Positions 44,993 to 56,947 of a DNA stretch of 64,000 nucleotides are shown one piece after another. Source of the DNA: Botrytis cinerea B05.10 (Eukaryota; Ascomycota; Leotiomycetes; Helotiales; Sclerotiniaceae); contig NC_037310.1 in assembly GCF_000143535.2 (NCBI RefSeq), positions 2,418,001-2,482,000 on the forward strand, written 5' to 3'. Numbering within the stretch: position 1 is the first letter of the stretch; the number at the start of each line of letters is the position of its first letter. Both the position numbers and the translations under genes were made by a program. The notes below the pieces were generated by a model. The model worked only from the letters and a program-made list of their open reading frames with translations. It did no database searches and was not told the origin of the DNA.

Positions 44993-47900
44993 ATGGTACC
45001 GCCATCTTCAACTACTGCAAAACCAATCAATCCTGAGCCGAGACCTTCAACTCCTACTGAGCCTGAATCCAGTGAGCCGCGACCTTGGTTTCGATTCTTC
45101 TTGAATTCAAGAGACAAATCACCCCGAAAGCTTAAAGTTAATACTCCAGAGTCATCTGCGGATTTCACCAGTACACCATCGACGACCAGGAAGAAAGTAG
45201 TCTGGTCCGAAAAGTACGATTACAAAGATCCTCCCAAAATTATTACCGATCGAAAGACACTATCTGCAGTTCTATCGCCTTTGACACCATCAGCGGAGCG
45301 AAAAGCCACGAAATCAATCCTGAAGACACACCATGTCCCTGACCCTACACAAGATACTGTGCCTTCCGAAGGTAACGACACGACATTAACCTCAAAACCT
45401 CCGACACTCGACGGCAGAATGTTGGAATCGATATCGAAACAATTGGCTGGGAAAGACAGGGGATCGAAACTAGATGCATACGCGACCTTATCGGGTGCCT
45501 TGAAGGCTTGCGACAATGTTCCGGATAGAAAGGCTTTGTCGGATAAGATGGATTTGATACTTCAATTCATGAAGCGGGATCTAAATGCCAAGCTTGAAAC
45601 TGGAGCTCTCGATACTCAACTTGTGAAAGAGGCTTTAGTACTCATGTCTAGCTTTCTCTATAAGAAGTCAATCTCAGATATGTTGACCCCCGATTTCAAT
45701 GGCTATATTGTGGACTACGCCTTGATGACTTTTGAGAATCCTGGAATGTCAAAGGAGATTGTCAGACATCTGATGTTTATAATTGCACAACAAAAGTTCT
45801 CGGCAAGGATCATGACAGCGGATAGGGTTACAAAACTGATATCTGCAGTCCACAATATTGAGGATTATGTGCGAGGCAAGAGCATCCTAGAACAGCGCAT
45901 CAACATCTACCGAACTTTTATTCGACAATCCAGATCTCATATGATTTCTAATTCAGACTGGCTTGGGGATCTCTTCAGCGACATGCTCAGCAGCTATTCA
46001 AATATACAGACTGCTGCTATTGCGTTTGGTGAAGAAGCTGGCCTTGAACTTGGGACGGAGAGCAGAATTTCTTCAAAAGTCACAGAGATATTCAAAGGAT
46101 CGGATGGAAAGGATGTCAAGTATGTGGAATTTCTTGCCGATAGACTGCGAAATATGGCAAAGAAGCCTTCAAGCTCTACACCCCGTATCTGGGCGGCCAT
46201 CATACTGTTTCTCCGTGCTCGACCTAAACAGCTAGAGCATTGGGTATTTATCAAGACATGGCTTGACGTGATCAAGGTCTGCTTCAATTCCAGTGACCAA
46301 AACACAAAATTAGCGGCAAATCTGGCATGGAACCGCATGGTATTTGTGATAACTCTAGAGGAAAAGGTCTCATTTAGTATGATTAACACACTCAGCCAAC
46401 CCTTGATCTTACAACTTCCAAGAAAAGATGTTCGTAGAATCTCAAACTCCGACAATCTGCACCGCAAGTCAACTCTGAGCAGTATATGCAATTTATTTTA
46501 CTACTCGGTGAAGCCAAATACAACCCAAGCCCAGCTTGACACATTCTGGGACACATATATAATTCAGATCGTCCGAGAAAAACTCATTCCCACTGATTTC
46601 GTGGAAAATCCCGCATTGGCTAAGCAGGATTTGGGTGACGCGTGCAATATCCTTTGTGGTTTGTTCAATGCACATACCCAACGACCCTGGATACCAACCC
46701 GGGCTCTGAATGATAATGCTATCACACCTCGAGAGCTTCCAGGACTCGATCCGCGATGGCTACGAAAAAGTGCATCTCGAGTGTTCTCTGTTCTGAGTCC
46801 AGTTATGGAGCTGCTCTTTTGGGAGTTTCCTCTTCCCAAAAGCAGAATATCACTTCTATGGGAAACTTACATTTTCTCAATCTCATCCGCAGCGGCAAAA
46901 GAGGTCAAAACTTCGAATGATACCATGTCATGCCTTGCTTTTCTTTTCAGCACATTGTACAAATTTTGGCAAAAGGGGCCAGATGGCTTGCATACATTGA
47001 TATCTCATCGCAAAAACGAAGCAAACTTTTTGGCTAGCTTTCAAGTTATTGTAACTACTGCTATAAGTGGCTTGGGGGTATTACCATTTACCGAAAGGCT
47101 CCTGTCTATGGGGCAACAAGATGATTTCATTGTCGTTGCGACTCCTTCACATCGACCCGGAAAAATAAAGGGCGATATTAGGTCACCACTTCACCATCTA
47201 TTCCTTCTTCTTTCTTGCCCTCCTCCCGGCTTTAAGCATGGTCTAAAATTCTCAGAAATGGCCGTAGCCATACTTATGCCTTTTTTCGAAGCTCGACGTT
47301 CGAGTAAGGCTAAAATGGATTTGATCAAGGATCTTTTAGAAATTCTGCCCGCGGATAATACTGAGTCGTGCGGAGCTCTTTGGTCAGTTCTTGCAAAACT
47401 TGCTACAGCGGCGATAAATTTTCGAGACGACGGTGTCGTGACCAGCACCATTCATGATTCTCGTCCCCTTGGTGCTGAATATCGCAGTGTTGCAAAAATT
47501 CTCGACGTTGGGATTGACCTGTCACCAAAGGAGCCTTTGGAAGGATGGGAAGATCTTTTTCAAGCTTTGGCAACATCTGCTACCACCGATTCGGGGCATG
47601 GAGGCAGGGCCATCGTCGTTATTGAGCCAATAGCCAAGGCTTTGGCCTCAAATTGGCGATCGGACGACGAGCATTTTGGTAATAAAGTAGCTTACTGCCA
47701 AATTCTAGTCAAAGAAGCATCATACCCAAAAGACCGACAAGCCTTGGACGCAGCTCGGAGGCGTCTTTGGGGAAGTGCAACTGCTGGTCCAAAAATTAAC
47801 ATTTTCGATCCGTATTCCCAACTATACCAATATATTTCTCGGTGCTTGAAGTATTCATATGCCGAACTTTCATCAAATGATCATATCGCCATATGTGGTC

Positions 47901-50900
47901 TACTTGGTGAGGTTGAAGCGCTTTTAGTACGATGTCCAAAAGTTTTGTTTAGCGAAGCTTTGACCCAGCTTCAGAGTGGGATTGTTTACTGGATAAGCGA
48001 TGAAGAGGGAAAACTGCATAGTGGAAGTGATGTGTCCCGAACCGTAAGTTGGCGTCTCCCGATCAATCAAATAGAAATGCTAATTATCTAGGTCAATTCT
48101 CTTTGGAGTAAGATCTGCTCATTGTTGGGTTCAAACGATTTATCAAAAATGCTGAACGACCTTGAAACATTATTGTGCGCTGGCTTAGGAAGCAAACGTG
48201 CATTTATTGCAAACTCAACCATAGAAATGTGGAAAAATGCATTCAGTTCCTTCAAAGGTGAATTGCAGTATCCTCCTATGATCAAAGAAGTTTTGTCTAG
48301 ACTCCTCCCGATGACGGACCTCTCCCTTGCATCATTATCCGAAAGCTCCGAAAATCAGATATCAAACAATCATAGGCAACCTCTCGATATTTTTGATACG
48401 CAGAAAGACACCAATATCTCTAATGAGATCAATCTGCCGAAATTCTCGAACAAAGCTCCTTCGTCCAGTGTAATTCAAACACATAAACAAAAATCGATAG
48501 ATTCATCCCCACGAGTCATCATTGAAGCCAGCAAGGCAGCATCCCGAAAGAGGTCTCGTGAGACAACCCCGGAACCTGGGAAAAGAAATTCAAGGAAGAA
48601 GGGTTTCATCGCTAAGTTACGACATGACGACTCCCAAATTCAATTCGAAGCGATTGCTGGTTCATCTCCTTTTTCGGAAACAACATATGACTCACAAATT
48701 TTGACCGAACGGCAGAAAGAGGTCAGAGAAAGACAAGCTGAAGAAGCAGCCATGTTCTCAGATATCAGGTCTAGCCCTCACCCGAGCTCAAAACTAACTC
48801 CCAAGCATGTCGATAATGACATTGAACTACCTTCCCATCACTCTGCTTCAAAGTTACTTCTAGAAACACCAGCCAACAGTGAAAGGCAGAGCACCCCTGA
48901 TACTAAAATCGTCGAAAACCAGGATACTTTCCTAACATCATCGCCTACTCCAGCACGTCGTACACTTTTATCAAAAGACTCCTCTCGCCCTCCTTCTTCG
49001 CCAGCTGTAACGGCTGATTTAAAAAAGCGGCAGATACAATCACCTAAAGATAGTGATATGACAATCACGTCATCCCCACCAGAAGCCAAGACAAGGAAAA
49101 ATCTGCCGCGTAACGTTGTAGATGAAGACGAGGATGAATTTGGGCAATCACCTTTACCGCCATATCGATCAATGTACCAAAATGCTTCGATGCTATCCAC
49201 TTCGTCCGACGAGTTCAATGTCACCTCGTTTCCTAGTCACTTTCCGGATGAGATTAACAACAATGCAACCACTAATCGCTCATTAGATGCTCCTACACAA
49301 GTCGATCCATACGCTTTTGATTTGGGCCAAACCATGTCTACATACAGAAGTTCGCCTAGAGATTCAGATCTAGATGAAGAGATGGACGCAACTGTTGAAC
49401 TTACCAGTAGCGAAGAGCAGGCAAGGGATGAAGAGCTTCAGAAAATATTTGCTGAGCACAGAACTAGCAAGGCTTGGAGTATCCAAGTTGCGGAGACCTT
49501 TATGGATCCGGTTAAAACTGATAGGGCAACCCTACCATCGACCCCAAGGCGAAGTCAACGTGGTGTAGCAACGATGCTGCCAGCGCCAAATAACTCGAAA
49601 GGTTATGGTCTTGACACCAGGCCAAGTGTAGTACATTCTGACAGACCTATGAGCGACGATGAGACTTTTGAAGATGCTGTATCTTCTCCACGAAGACTGC
49701 CACCTAGGATACAAGAGTTATCGATGCTATCTTCTATGCTAAACGGCAGTTCTTCTCCTCTGAGCGATATCGACGAATCTAGCTATATCAAACTTGCAAA
49801 ATCTGTAGATCGGGAGCTAGCTGAAAATAAAGATGGAATTCCTCGTCAAAACAGGGCATTAACAGAACTAGCTACCACCCCTGTTCATGCCGAGCCCATT
49901 CACAAGATTTTGAGTCCAAAACGTCGCTCTCCAATACGCCCTGTGTCTCAATCGTCGGCTATTCAATCTGTCATTCCTGAGACTCCTGCACCACAGTTTT
50001 TGAAAAGCGATGGAAAAGAGAAAGTGCTGCAGAGATCTGCGACTGACGAATCTGAACCCGGCTCTCTTGTTATTGCAGGGCAGCAGCAAATGCGTCCAAC
50101 CAACACGAGTAGGAGTCCAAAGGCATTCAACCCTAAGAAAACGCCAAACAAAATCAAGGTTGGGTATGGAACTGAAGGAAATGATGGTGGTGTTACTCCA
50201 GCGAAGAAGCGAAAATTCGACGATGCCCTTGAAGATGGCAGTTCGGTGCTTGACAGTCAAGAGGCATCCCAGGATGGTACGTATAATATTCTCTTTATGT
50301 GGAATGAAAGAACACTAATTGATTGTACAGTCTTATCAGTGCCACCAACAAAGAAGAGAAAGGGTCGTCCCCCGAAGACACCAGAACCTGTTGCAATACA
50401 GAGTATTTCTGAAGCCCAATCTACTCAATCTCAGCGGTCTGAACGAGCCACTCGAAGAAGTACACGATCGTCAAGAGCTAGGAGCATGTTTGAGAACAAT
50501 TCCAGCATTAGTGCATCTAGAGAATTCAGCTCTGCCCCAGATATCACTGAGATTAGTTCGTCGATAGTCGCCGACGACCGCTCTACTATGCCAGTCTCTA
50601 GTACTGAAGCTGTTGACGATATCACTCGCGGCAATTCAGAACATGTGGATCAAACAAGTTCAGCACTTGAGCAAGCCGATGAACCAGAGCTAGATTTTGT
50701 GGAGGAAACTTTACTACAATCGCAAATAGCTGAGGAGATGGAGTTTGGATCACAGAAGGCTAGGAATGATCAACAGGAGAAAATAGTAGAGCCTGCTACA
50801 GTCGCTCCCACATATGAAACTATAAAGGAGAGGCTGCTGAGCTTGGTTAAAGATCTTGATGTGGCTGCTTTGAGCCGCAAAGAAGTTAACGAGATTGAGG

Positions 50901-50971
50901 ATGTATTCATGGATGCCAAATCAAAGCTGTATGATGCAGGCAAGCGAGGGAGAGAAATGGCTGATGACTAA
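44993..50971 (+). CDS. rif1: Rif1, telomere and replication-timing factor
   Basis: Exons 44993-48043, 48092-50276 and 50331-50971 give 1,958 aa. The N-terminal half is the Rif1 helical-repeat domain (Pfam Rif1_N; for example KLDAYATLSGALKACDNVPD, then RKALSDKMDLILQFMKRDL). In front of it lie two PP1-docking motifs: KVVW (RVxF type, residues 68-71) and SILK (108-111), as in Rif1 of other eukaryotes, where Rif1 brings PP1 phosphatase to counter DDK at origins. The C-terminal half is disordered, Ser/Pro-rich with many SP/TP sites, and has an AT-hook-like KKRKGRPPKTPE near its end. Intron 1 is 48 nt (GTAAGT...TATCTAG). Intron 2 is 54 nt (GTACGT...TACAG), in frame and stop-free, so retention would keep the frame. 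The product is nuclear. Confidence 0.93.
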
Positions 50972-51916
50972 GGAATTTTGCATTGCCATGGCGTTTTGCT
51001 TATGGTTGTGGTTGGCTAACACGTGTCACATGAAGACATACATGATATGATTGCATGGAGGAGTTTCGGTGGATAATTTGTAGCTTAGATACCAGAAATA
51101 ATACCAATTATGCTGCACATATCATATGTATAATTTTTACTTCATCGTTCCTCTCTAGTCCTCAATTACTCAGTATTAGATGGTGCATAAGAACTTGATT
51201 TGCCTATCGTACCTGGTAGTTTTCCGATAATCGGCAAGGAAATGATGCATTTGAGTCCCAGTTTGATATTAATTCGCCCTTTATCTTTGCCCTCTACTTG
51301 CTGTTCCATTTAATCCGTTCAGCTCCTGCCAATATAGATGAAACCAGATTATATATACCTACACCAAGCAGCATCTCTTCTTTGCCCTCGCCGTCGCCCT
51401 CAAATGCCCTTTTGTCCATTTCCGTACATAAATTCTTAGACCAATCATCATTTGGCCTGATGTAGTCCTTGTTGTTGATCAACCCACTTTTAGTCTGGTT
51501 TCTATTCGTGCCTAATCTATTTTCAGCTCTCTGATCTTGGATCCCCTGGTCATTCTTTCTTGTTTCAGGTTTCTCGCTTACATCCCACATTTTGGCGTGG
51601 TGTACTAGATTGTCTTAGGTAACTCCCGTCAATTGGCAACTCTAAGACTCGTCCCTCACTTCAACACTTTACACCGCACCTGAATAACTTCACAAGATAC
51701 TCATCTCTCAGCTTGTTATACACAGCTGATACAAACGCGCTTTACGTTGGTTTCATTCCACTTGCAGTTACGTTACACACACAGAAGTATAAATACATCG
51801 AAATATCCCACCTGGTTGATAAGATCTCATCCATAGCTAGCTTCTTTCATCGATCAATTTACCCCTCATTTGACCTAACAATACCCAACTCAATCATCCA
51901 CGCAACAATCTCAACA
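50972..51916. other. Rif1 3' flank and epimerase promoter
   Basis: No gene is supported. The frame at minus 51294-51590 shows no domain. The plus frame open from 51713 is the in-frame leader before the true ATG at 51917. Confidence 0.5.
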
Positions 51917-52952
51917 ATGGACCGACCCAAGAAGCCATCTGCTCTCTCTGCCACTCCAGGCCTCGCACCACACGCCCAAATAAATACTACTCATTCCAAT
52001 TCCCGTGTCTCCGCCGTTCTCCCCACCGGCGAATCAGTCGAAATCCTTCTTTACGGCGCCACAATCATTAGCTGGAAAGATGCTGCCGGAACCGAAAAAC
52101 TTTGGCTCAGCGAAAAAGCGGCGCTCGACGGTACAAAGGCTGTGCGTGGTGGTATCCCTCTAGTATTCCCGGTGTTCGGAAAGGTAGAGGGCGAGGAAGG
52201 TAAAGCGAAGGGTGTCGATACTTTACCTCAACATGGTTTTGCGCGCAATTGTAGATGGGAGTTTTTGGGAAAGAGCACTAGTGAGAGCAGCACTACTAAG
52301 GGTGGTGATAGCAGTGTGAAGCTGGACTTTGGTTTGAGTGCCAGTAATTTACCGGACGAGACACGAAAGTTGTGGGGTGGCGAGTTTGGGTTGATTTATA
52401 GTGTTACGCTCGGCAGAGAAGGTCTTGCGACTAGCATGGTGGTTAGAAATGAGGGTAGTACAGCTTGGGAGTTCCAGATCTTGATGCACACTTATTTGAA
52501 GATCCAGGTATGTTTATTTACACTAATCGCTCCACAGGCGTCATATGCTAATGTGCGATCAACAACAGGATATCTCCCAAATCTCCATCACAGGTCTCGA
52601 GAATGCTACATATGTCGACAAACTCACCGAACCAATTTCTACAAACACCGCTCCAACCGATCCTCTCACCATCTCTGCCAAAACCGATCGTGTTTACACT
52701 CCTGCCGGCGGTCCATCCACTGAAATAATCGTTTCCGAGGGAGGAAAAAAGAAATACACAGTCGCGAGAGATAACATGAACCAAGTTGTCGTTTGGAACC
52801 CTTGGATCGACGCCAAGGATATCGGCGATTTTGCTCCAAAAGATGGATGGAGAACCATGATTTGTGTCGAGGCTGGATCTGTCAGTGGATGGCAAAAATT
52901 GGAGGCCGGAGAGACTTGGGAAGGTGGCCAAATTATCACAATTGCTAACTAG
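51917..52952 (+). CDS. Glucose-6-phosphate 1-epimerase
   Basis: Exons 51917-52507 and 52569-52952, with a 61-nt intron (GTATGT...AACAG), give 324 aa. It is a cytosolic aldose-1-epimerase-fold enzyme of the hexose-6-phosphate mutarotase subfamily (yeast YMR099C type) that interconverts alpha and beta anomers of glucose-6-phosphate. The family blocks are present: LLYGATIISWKD, AVRGGIPLVFPVFGKVEG, the catalytic His region LPQHGFARNCRWEF, the second His in QILMHTYLKIQ, and the catalytic Glu in TMICVEAGSVSGW. The stretch VVVWNPWIDAKDIGDFA matches the subfamily. The ATG at 51917 is chosen because the domain begins soon after it; the in-frame upstream codons to 51713 look like leader. Confidence 0.94.
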
Positions 52953-55706
52953 CAATTCATGGGTGCAATGAATAAGCTACCACGCATGTAAGCATGTTTT
53001 TGGACGAAAATGGGAGTGAGTTTCTCTATTTGAGCGAGCTGAAACTTGAGGGCGCTATTTTGTGCTATGCAACGTAATGAATGCAATATTTGATGAAATG
53101 GGGAATCTAAACCGCCTCGTTTGGTAGAGATCTCGTTAGATAAAGGAATCAATTTGGTACTCATAATTTCTAGTCCTCTGCTATCATTCTTGAAGCAAAT
53201 GTGTACTTTCAATATTTGACTGCAGGCCTTTCGAATCCTAGAGTAGCACTACATCGAATTCCTAAGTGGGAATCTTGAGAGGATAAGTACTTCGAAATGC
53301 GGATGCTTGGATAATCCGCTGATGGCTACTATTACACTGTAAAAGGTGGAGTTTTACAAGAGGGTGGGAATTTATAAATTGTTGCAAATTACACGGGATT
53401 CGGGTACCTGGAAAAATTAAGGCCTTCTCTGTCAAGATCTTTACCCGGCTCTTCAAGGCAAATTCGAAGGGACTTGTTCCGTGGCATCGGTGAGGAGTGA
53501 ATATATCCGGCTATTTGAGGAACTGAGAACTATTCTCCGAAGTCTAAATTGAACTGTGTTTAGAGGTTAAACAAGCTTTTCCTCTTGTACAGGAGTTCTT
53601 GTCCGTCGTGACTCTATATATGAAGTTCCACAAAGTATGGCGGAGTCGCATCTACTTGCTAGATTGTTGTTCTTTTGGTTCGTCGTTGTCGTTTTGGATG
53701 TTTGTGATAAATCTTTTTTTCGTTATGAGGTTGTTTGTGTTTTGTTGGCAATTTTACATTCAGACTACTCTTTTTTATTACTCAGTCTAACCTTTAATCA
53801 TTAGATTTGAAAAGGTTGATACTTCATCAAGATTACGGGCCAAATTGGTTGGTGTGTGGTATGAAGGGATTCTCTCTTCCTGGCAAGTTTTGAAGTCGTG
53901 CTTCGAGCCTTTGGATGACCAACAGTCCTGTTGTACACCATTCCTCATTGTACGAGTATGTGCAGAAGAAATGCCACTTAATGGAGACTCTTTTTACAGG
54001 TTGAGATTGACTTCGGCGGTAGCCAATGAAGGGTATTCTCTATCTGCTATAACTCATTGATTTGGATAACACGTGAGCTTAAATCAACTATAGCTTTTAG
54101 AATTACAGCAATTGGAAGCATCCATCACCAATTGTGATTAGTCTGTTAAAGCCTAGAAACGTGTAGATCTTAGGATGAATCAACGTGCGAGAAAACAGAT
54201 CAACATCCAGGCAAAAAGTTTACTCGACTAAGGCACGAAGTCTCGGTAGATTATTTCGCTGATCATTTCTTGTGCTCTGAACCTTGATCAGTTGGAGCTC
54301 AGAACTGTGGGCTGAAGTTTGGCAAAGTTCACATTGGGCAGAAGGAAAAGTAACAGTAGCTTGTATGGTTTGTTGACAGCGTCTACTTTCTTTTATCGCC
54401 ACCTACCTGCGCTTACAAAATGTCGAAATGTAACTTTCACTGTCACTCCAAATATTACGCTATTTGTTTCTAAATGCATGGGTTGCAGAGCTATGATAGT
54501 GTTATAGTAGGCTGCGCAATGGGTACCTACGGGGTCAATGATGGCCATGATAGATAATCTTCAGGTGTTCTGTCGGCGGTGTGGCTGAATCAAAGTCTGG
54601 GACGAATAATCCACAGAGTGTTTACAGATTATCTGTAGGTACCTATTTCTATATTCCGTAATAGATATATGTTCTCAATTAAGGGGGCAGGTCAGTGGAA
54701 TGCATGTATTATTGACTATGTAGAATTGTAGTAGTGATCTAAAACTAAACCAGGAAGTGGAAGATATTACACAGTGCACGTGCCATTTCTTTCCAACAAT
54801 ATATTATAATGAACTCGTAGAATTAAGCAAGACTAAATTATGCTCCATATTACGTCATCGTCTATCTCTATAATCGCACCATTTCCATATTTGCAGATTC
54901 ATAAAACCTTCTCTGATTGGTTTTGAATAATGTATAAAATCGGGTTTATCATGGCTTTTTCGGTTGCTACGATGATTCGCGGTGCTTTCTCTTTCTCTTC
55001 TCTTGTTAGATCTCTTAGAAGTGAGATTATCGTCTCACCTATTTTTTATCTCAATAAGCTTAAAAGGGGATAGATGACTATTTATAGGAGGGTAATAAAC
55101 TCAAGTGAGAGAATCAAAGAAAGTAGTGGCATTGCTTCAATGAGAGCTTGACTTTCTTCCCTTCAATTATAACCCTCTTGTCTTATATAAGCTTACGTCC
55201 CCTGACGATTTACTAAGGGTTTATTTGACTCCATTTAAAGTTGAGTCCATGGGAAACTTCAAGGTGAAAACATGAATATAATCACCACAGGATTTACTCA
55301 ACGAAACTCGACGTTAGGCAGGTGTCTCATCAATATGAATAATAGCTCAATCAAAATGATCACAAAAGATTGGAGCGATTTCGAGAAAGAACAGTTTACG
55401 ATTTTTCAATAAGACGAGTCCGACAGGACAACCTCAAATTCTCAAGAAATGGAGGTCTTTGCATGGTCTGCTGTTGTGAAGAAATAAATCATTATATTTA
55501 TCATTAGAATTTCAAAGTACGCAGCACTGTCTTTTGGCTGTAGGATTTGAATTCGCGTGGTACGTTCTATGTGTAAGACATGGCTAAGTCTTTGGCCATC
55601 TCAAGGGTGCCATCTTTTGCACATGGCAACACTGACTTGGATTATATCATCAGCCTCAACACCGTTACAGAAGACCTATTGTAACCCTAACTCTGGAAAT
55701 TTCTTT
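52953..55706. other. 2.7-kb intergenic region
   Basis: No gene is supported. Small frames at plus 53599-53790 and 53845-54060 have no domain. The sequence is AT-rich, without a clear repeat. Confidence 0.5.
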
Positions 55707-56387
55707 TCAATGTGCCGATGAGTCGGCAAGGTAGTGGCCAAAAACTACACCCCCGATGAAAACGCCAGCCAGCACACTCATAAAATATCCGACATTCATG
55801 GTCATTACCGCGATCATTCTGAAATAGTGTTAGCATGTCTTTTACAGATATATTTCCGAGAGTGGTACTACATACATTAGATATCCCACGCCTGCAAGAA
55901 CAACGTCCATGAATCCTAACAAAATCGCCTCTCTTGCTCGCCATTGACGGCGAACTGACTTTCCCTCGCGGTGCGGCTCATAGACTATTCCACCGCTGCG
56001 GCGGGTATCGGCAGCAGCCAGCAGCTGATAGAAATGGACTCGAATAGCCAACAGTGCTCGAAATATTGCTGCAAATGCGATCAAGAAGATGCATGTGCCT
56101 GCGTACTGGCCCATGGTAGCCGGTGTCCAACCCATTGAGAAGAGAGGTGTGGTTGAGGAGGTGAAGAATGTCATTGCCATAGAGTCCATAGTCATCATTG
56201 TATCGGATGACATTGACATCGAGGAACTGGTTGAGCTGGCCATCGACATTCCTGACATTGTGCTGGTTGCTGACATCGACATGGCCATGGAGTCTGTTGA
56301 ACTGGCCATCGACATGCCTGACATAGTGCTGGTCGGTGACACCGACATGACCATCGAACTTGACGAGCTGGCCATTGACATATCCAT
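55707..56387 (-). CDS. Ctr-family copper transporter A
   Basis: Exons 56387-55876 and 55818-55707, with a 57-nt intron (GTATGT...TTTCAG), give 207 aa from the ATG at 56387 (56405 is TTG). The extracellular N-terminus is a Met/Ser repeat of units like MSMASSTDSMAMSMSAT, supplying MxM copper-binding motifs. TM1 follows GWTPATMGQYAGTCIFLIAF, then a cytosolic loop. TM2 carries MxxxM (MIAVM, created across the splice) and TMNVGYF; TM3 has GxxxG (GVFIG) and ends GHYLADSSAH. These are the conserved Ctr pore features for high-affinity Cu(I) import. The gene is divergent from the metalloreductase, 560 bp away, and its promoter has a Mac1-like TTGCTCA. Confidence 0.93.
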
Positions 56388-56947
56388 AGTTGGCTGAGTT
56401 TGCAAAATGTTAGAATTCGAAAGTGATTAATCAATGCTTTGTTCGTCTCTACCACTTTTAGAGATTCTTATTATCATCCGTTGCAAGACGCCCAATCCCC
56501 ACTTAATACCGCTTACCCAGTTATCCTTGTCATAGCTCAGTGATGGATCTTCCTAATCCGGAAGAAACTTGCTCAAACTCCCTTACACCCCTCTTCTTAT
56601 TGGCGAGGGTCTACTGAACTTGTCTTGAAGTAGAGATTTGATCAGTTTGCGCGAGTTTGAGTGAAATATTACGCGCGCTAGAAAAACTCGACTGACTAAT
56701 TATTGTCTTCGCTAAATCTACGTAGGACGGGTCGTTATTCTCCTAATGAAGTGGGTTCGGAAGCTTGAAGGTTTCTGATGCTACTTGACTTGACAATCAT
56801 ATTCCTTGGATTAATAAGCTTTTTCTTTCTATTCATGATTTAGGGCCGTCCAGAATAACTCTATCTATTTCAAACCAGGACGACCAAGAAAACGAGCCAC
56901 CAAGGCAGTCGACGTCTTGAACTTCCCGCAAAGAAAACTAAAACAAC
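56388..56947. promoter_or_regulatory. Divergent promoter, Ctr A and metalloreductase
   Basis: A 560-bp region between the two start codons, the natural place for shared copper or iron control. It contains CTTGCTCAAACT (56568-56579) and a TTTGCGCG near 56648, both resembling the yeast Mac1 element TTTGC(T/G)CA. Function is inferred. Confidence 0.5.
56568..56579 (+). promoter_or_regulatory. CTTGCTCAAACT, candidate copper-responsive element
   Basis: It contains TTGCTCA, seven bases of the yeast Mac1 site TTTGCTCA. The same 12 bases occur in reverse at 62667-62678 in the Ctr B promoter. It lies about 180 bp upstream of the Ctr A ATG. Confidence 0.45.

Noticed and set aside
53599..54060. Small hydrophobic or Cys-containing plus frames
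   Set aside because: No domain, no splice partners and no conserved-looking composition.
56089..56397. 102-codon Ile/Val/Asp-rich plus frame
   Set aside because: Antisense of the Met/Ser repeat of Ctr A; the pattern arises from the repeat codons.
56388..56405. Ctr A start at 56405
   Set aside because: TTG codon; the ATG at 56387 opens the Met-rich repeat.
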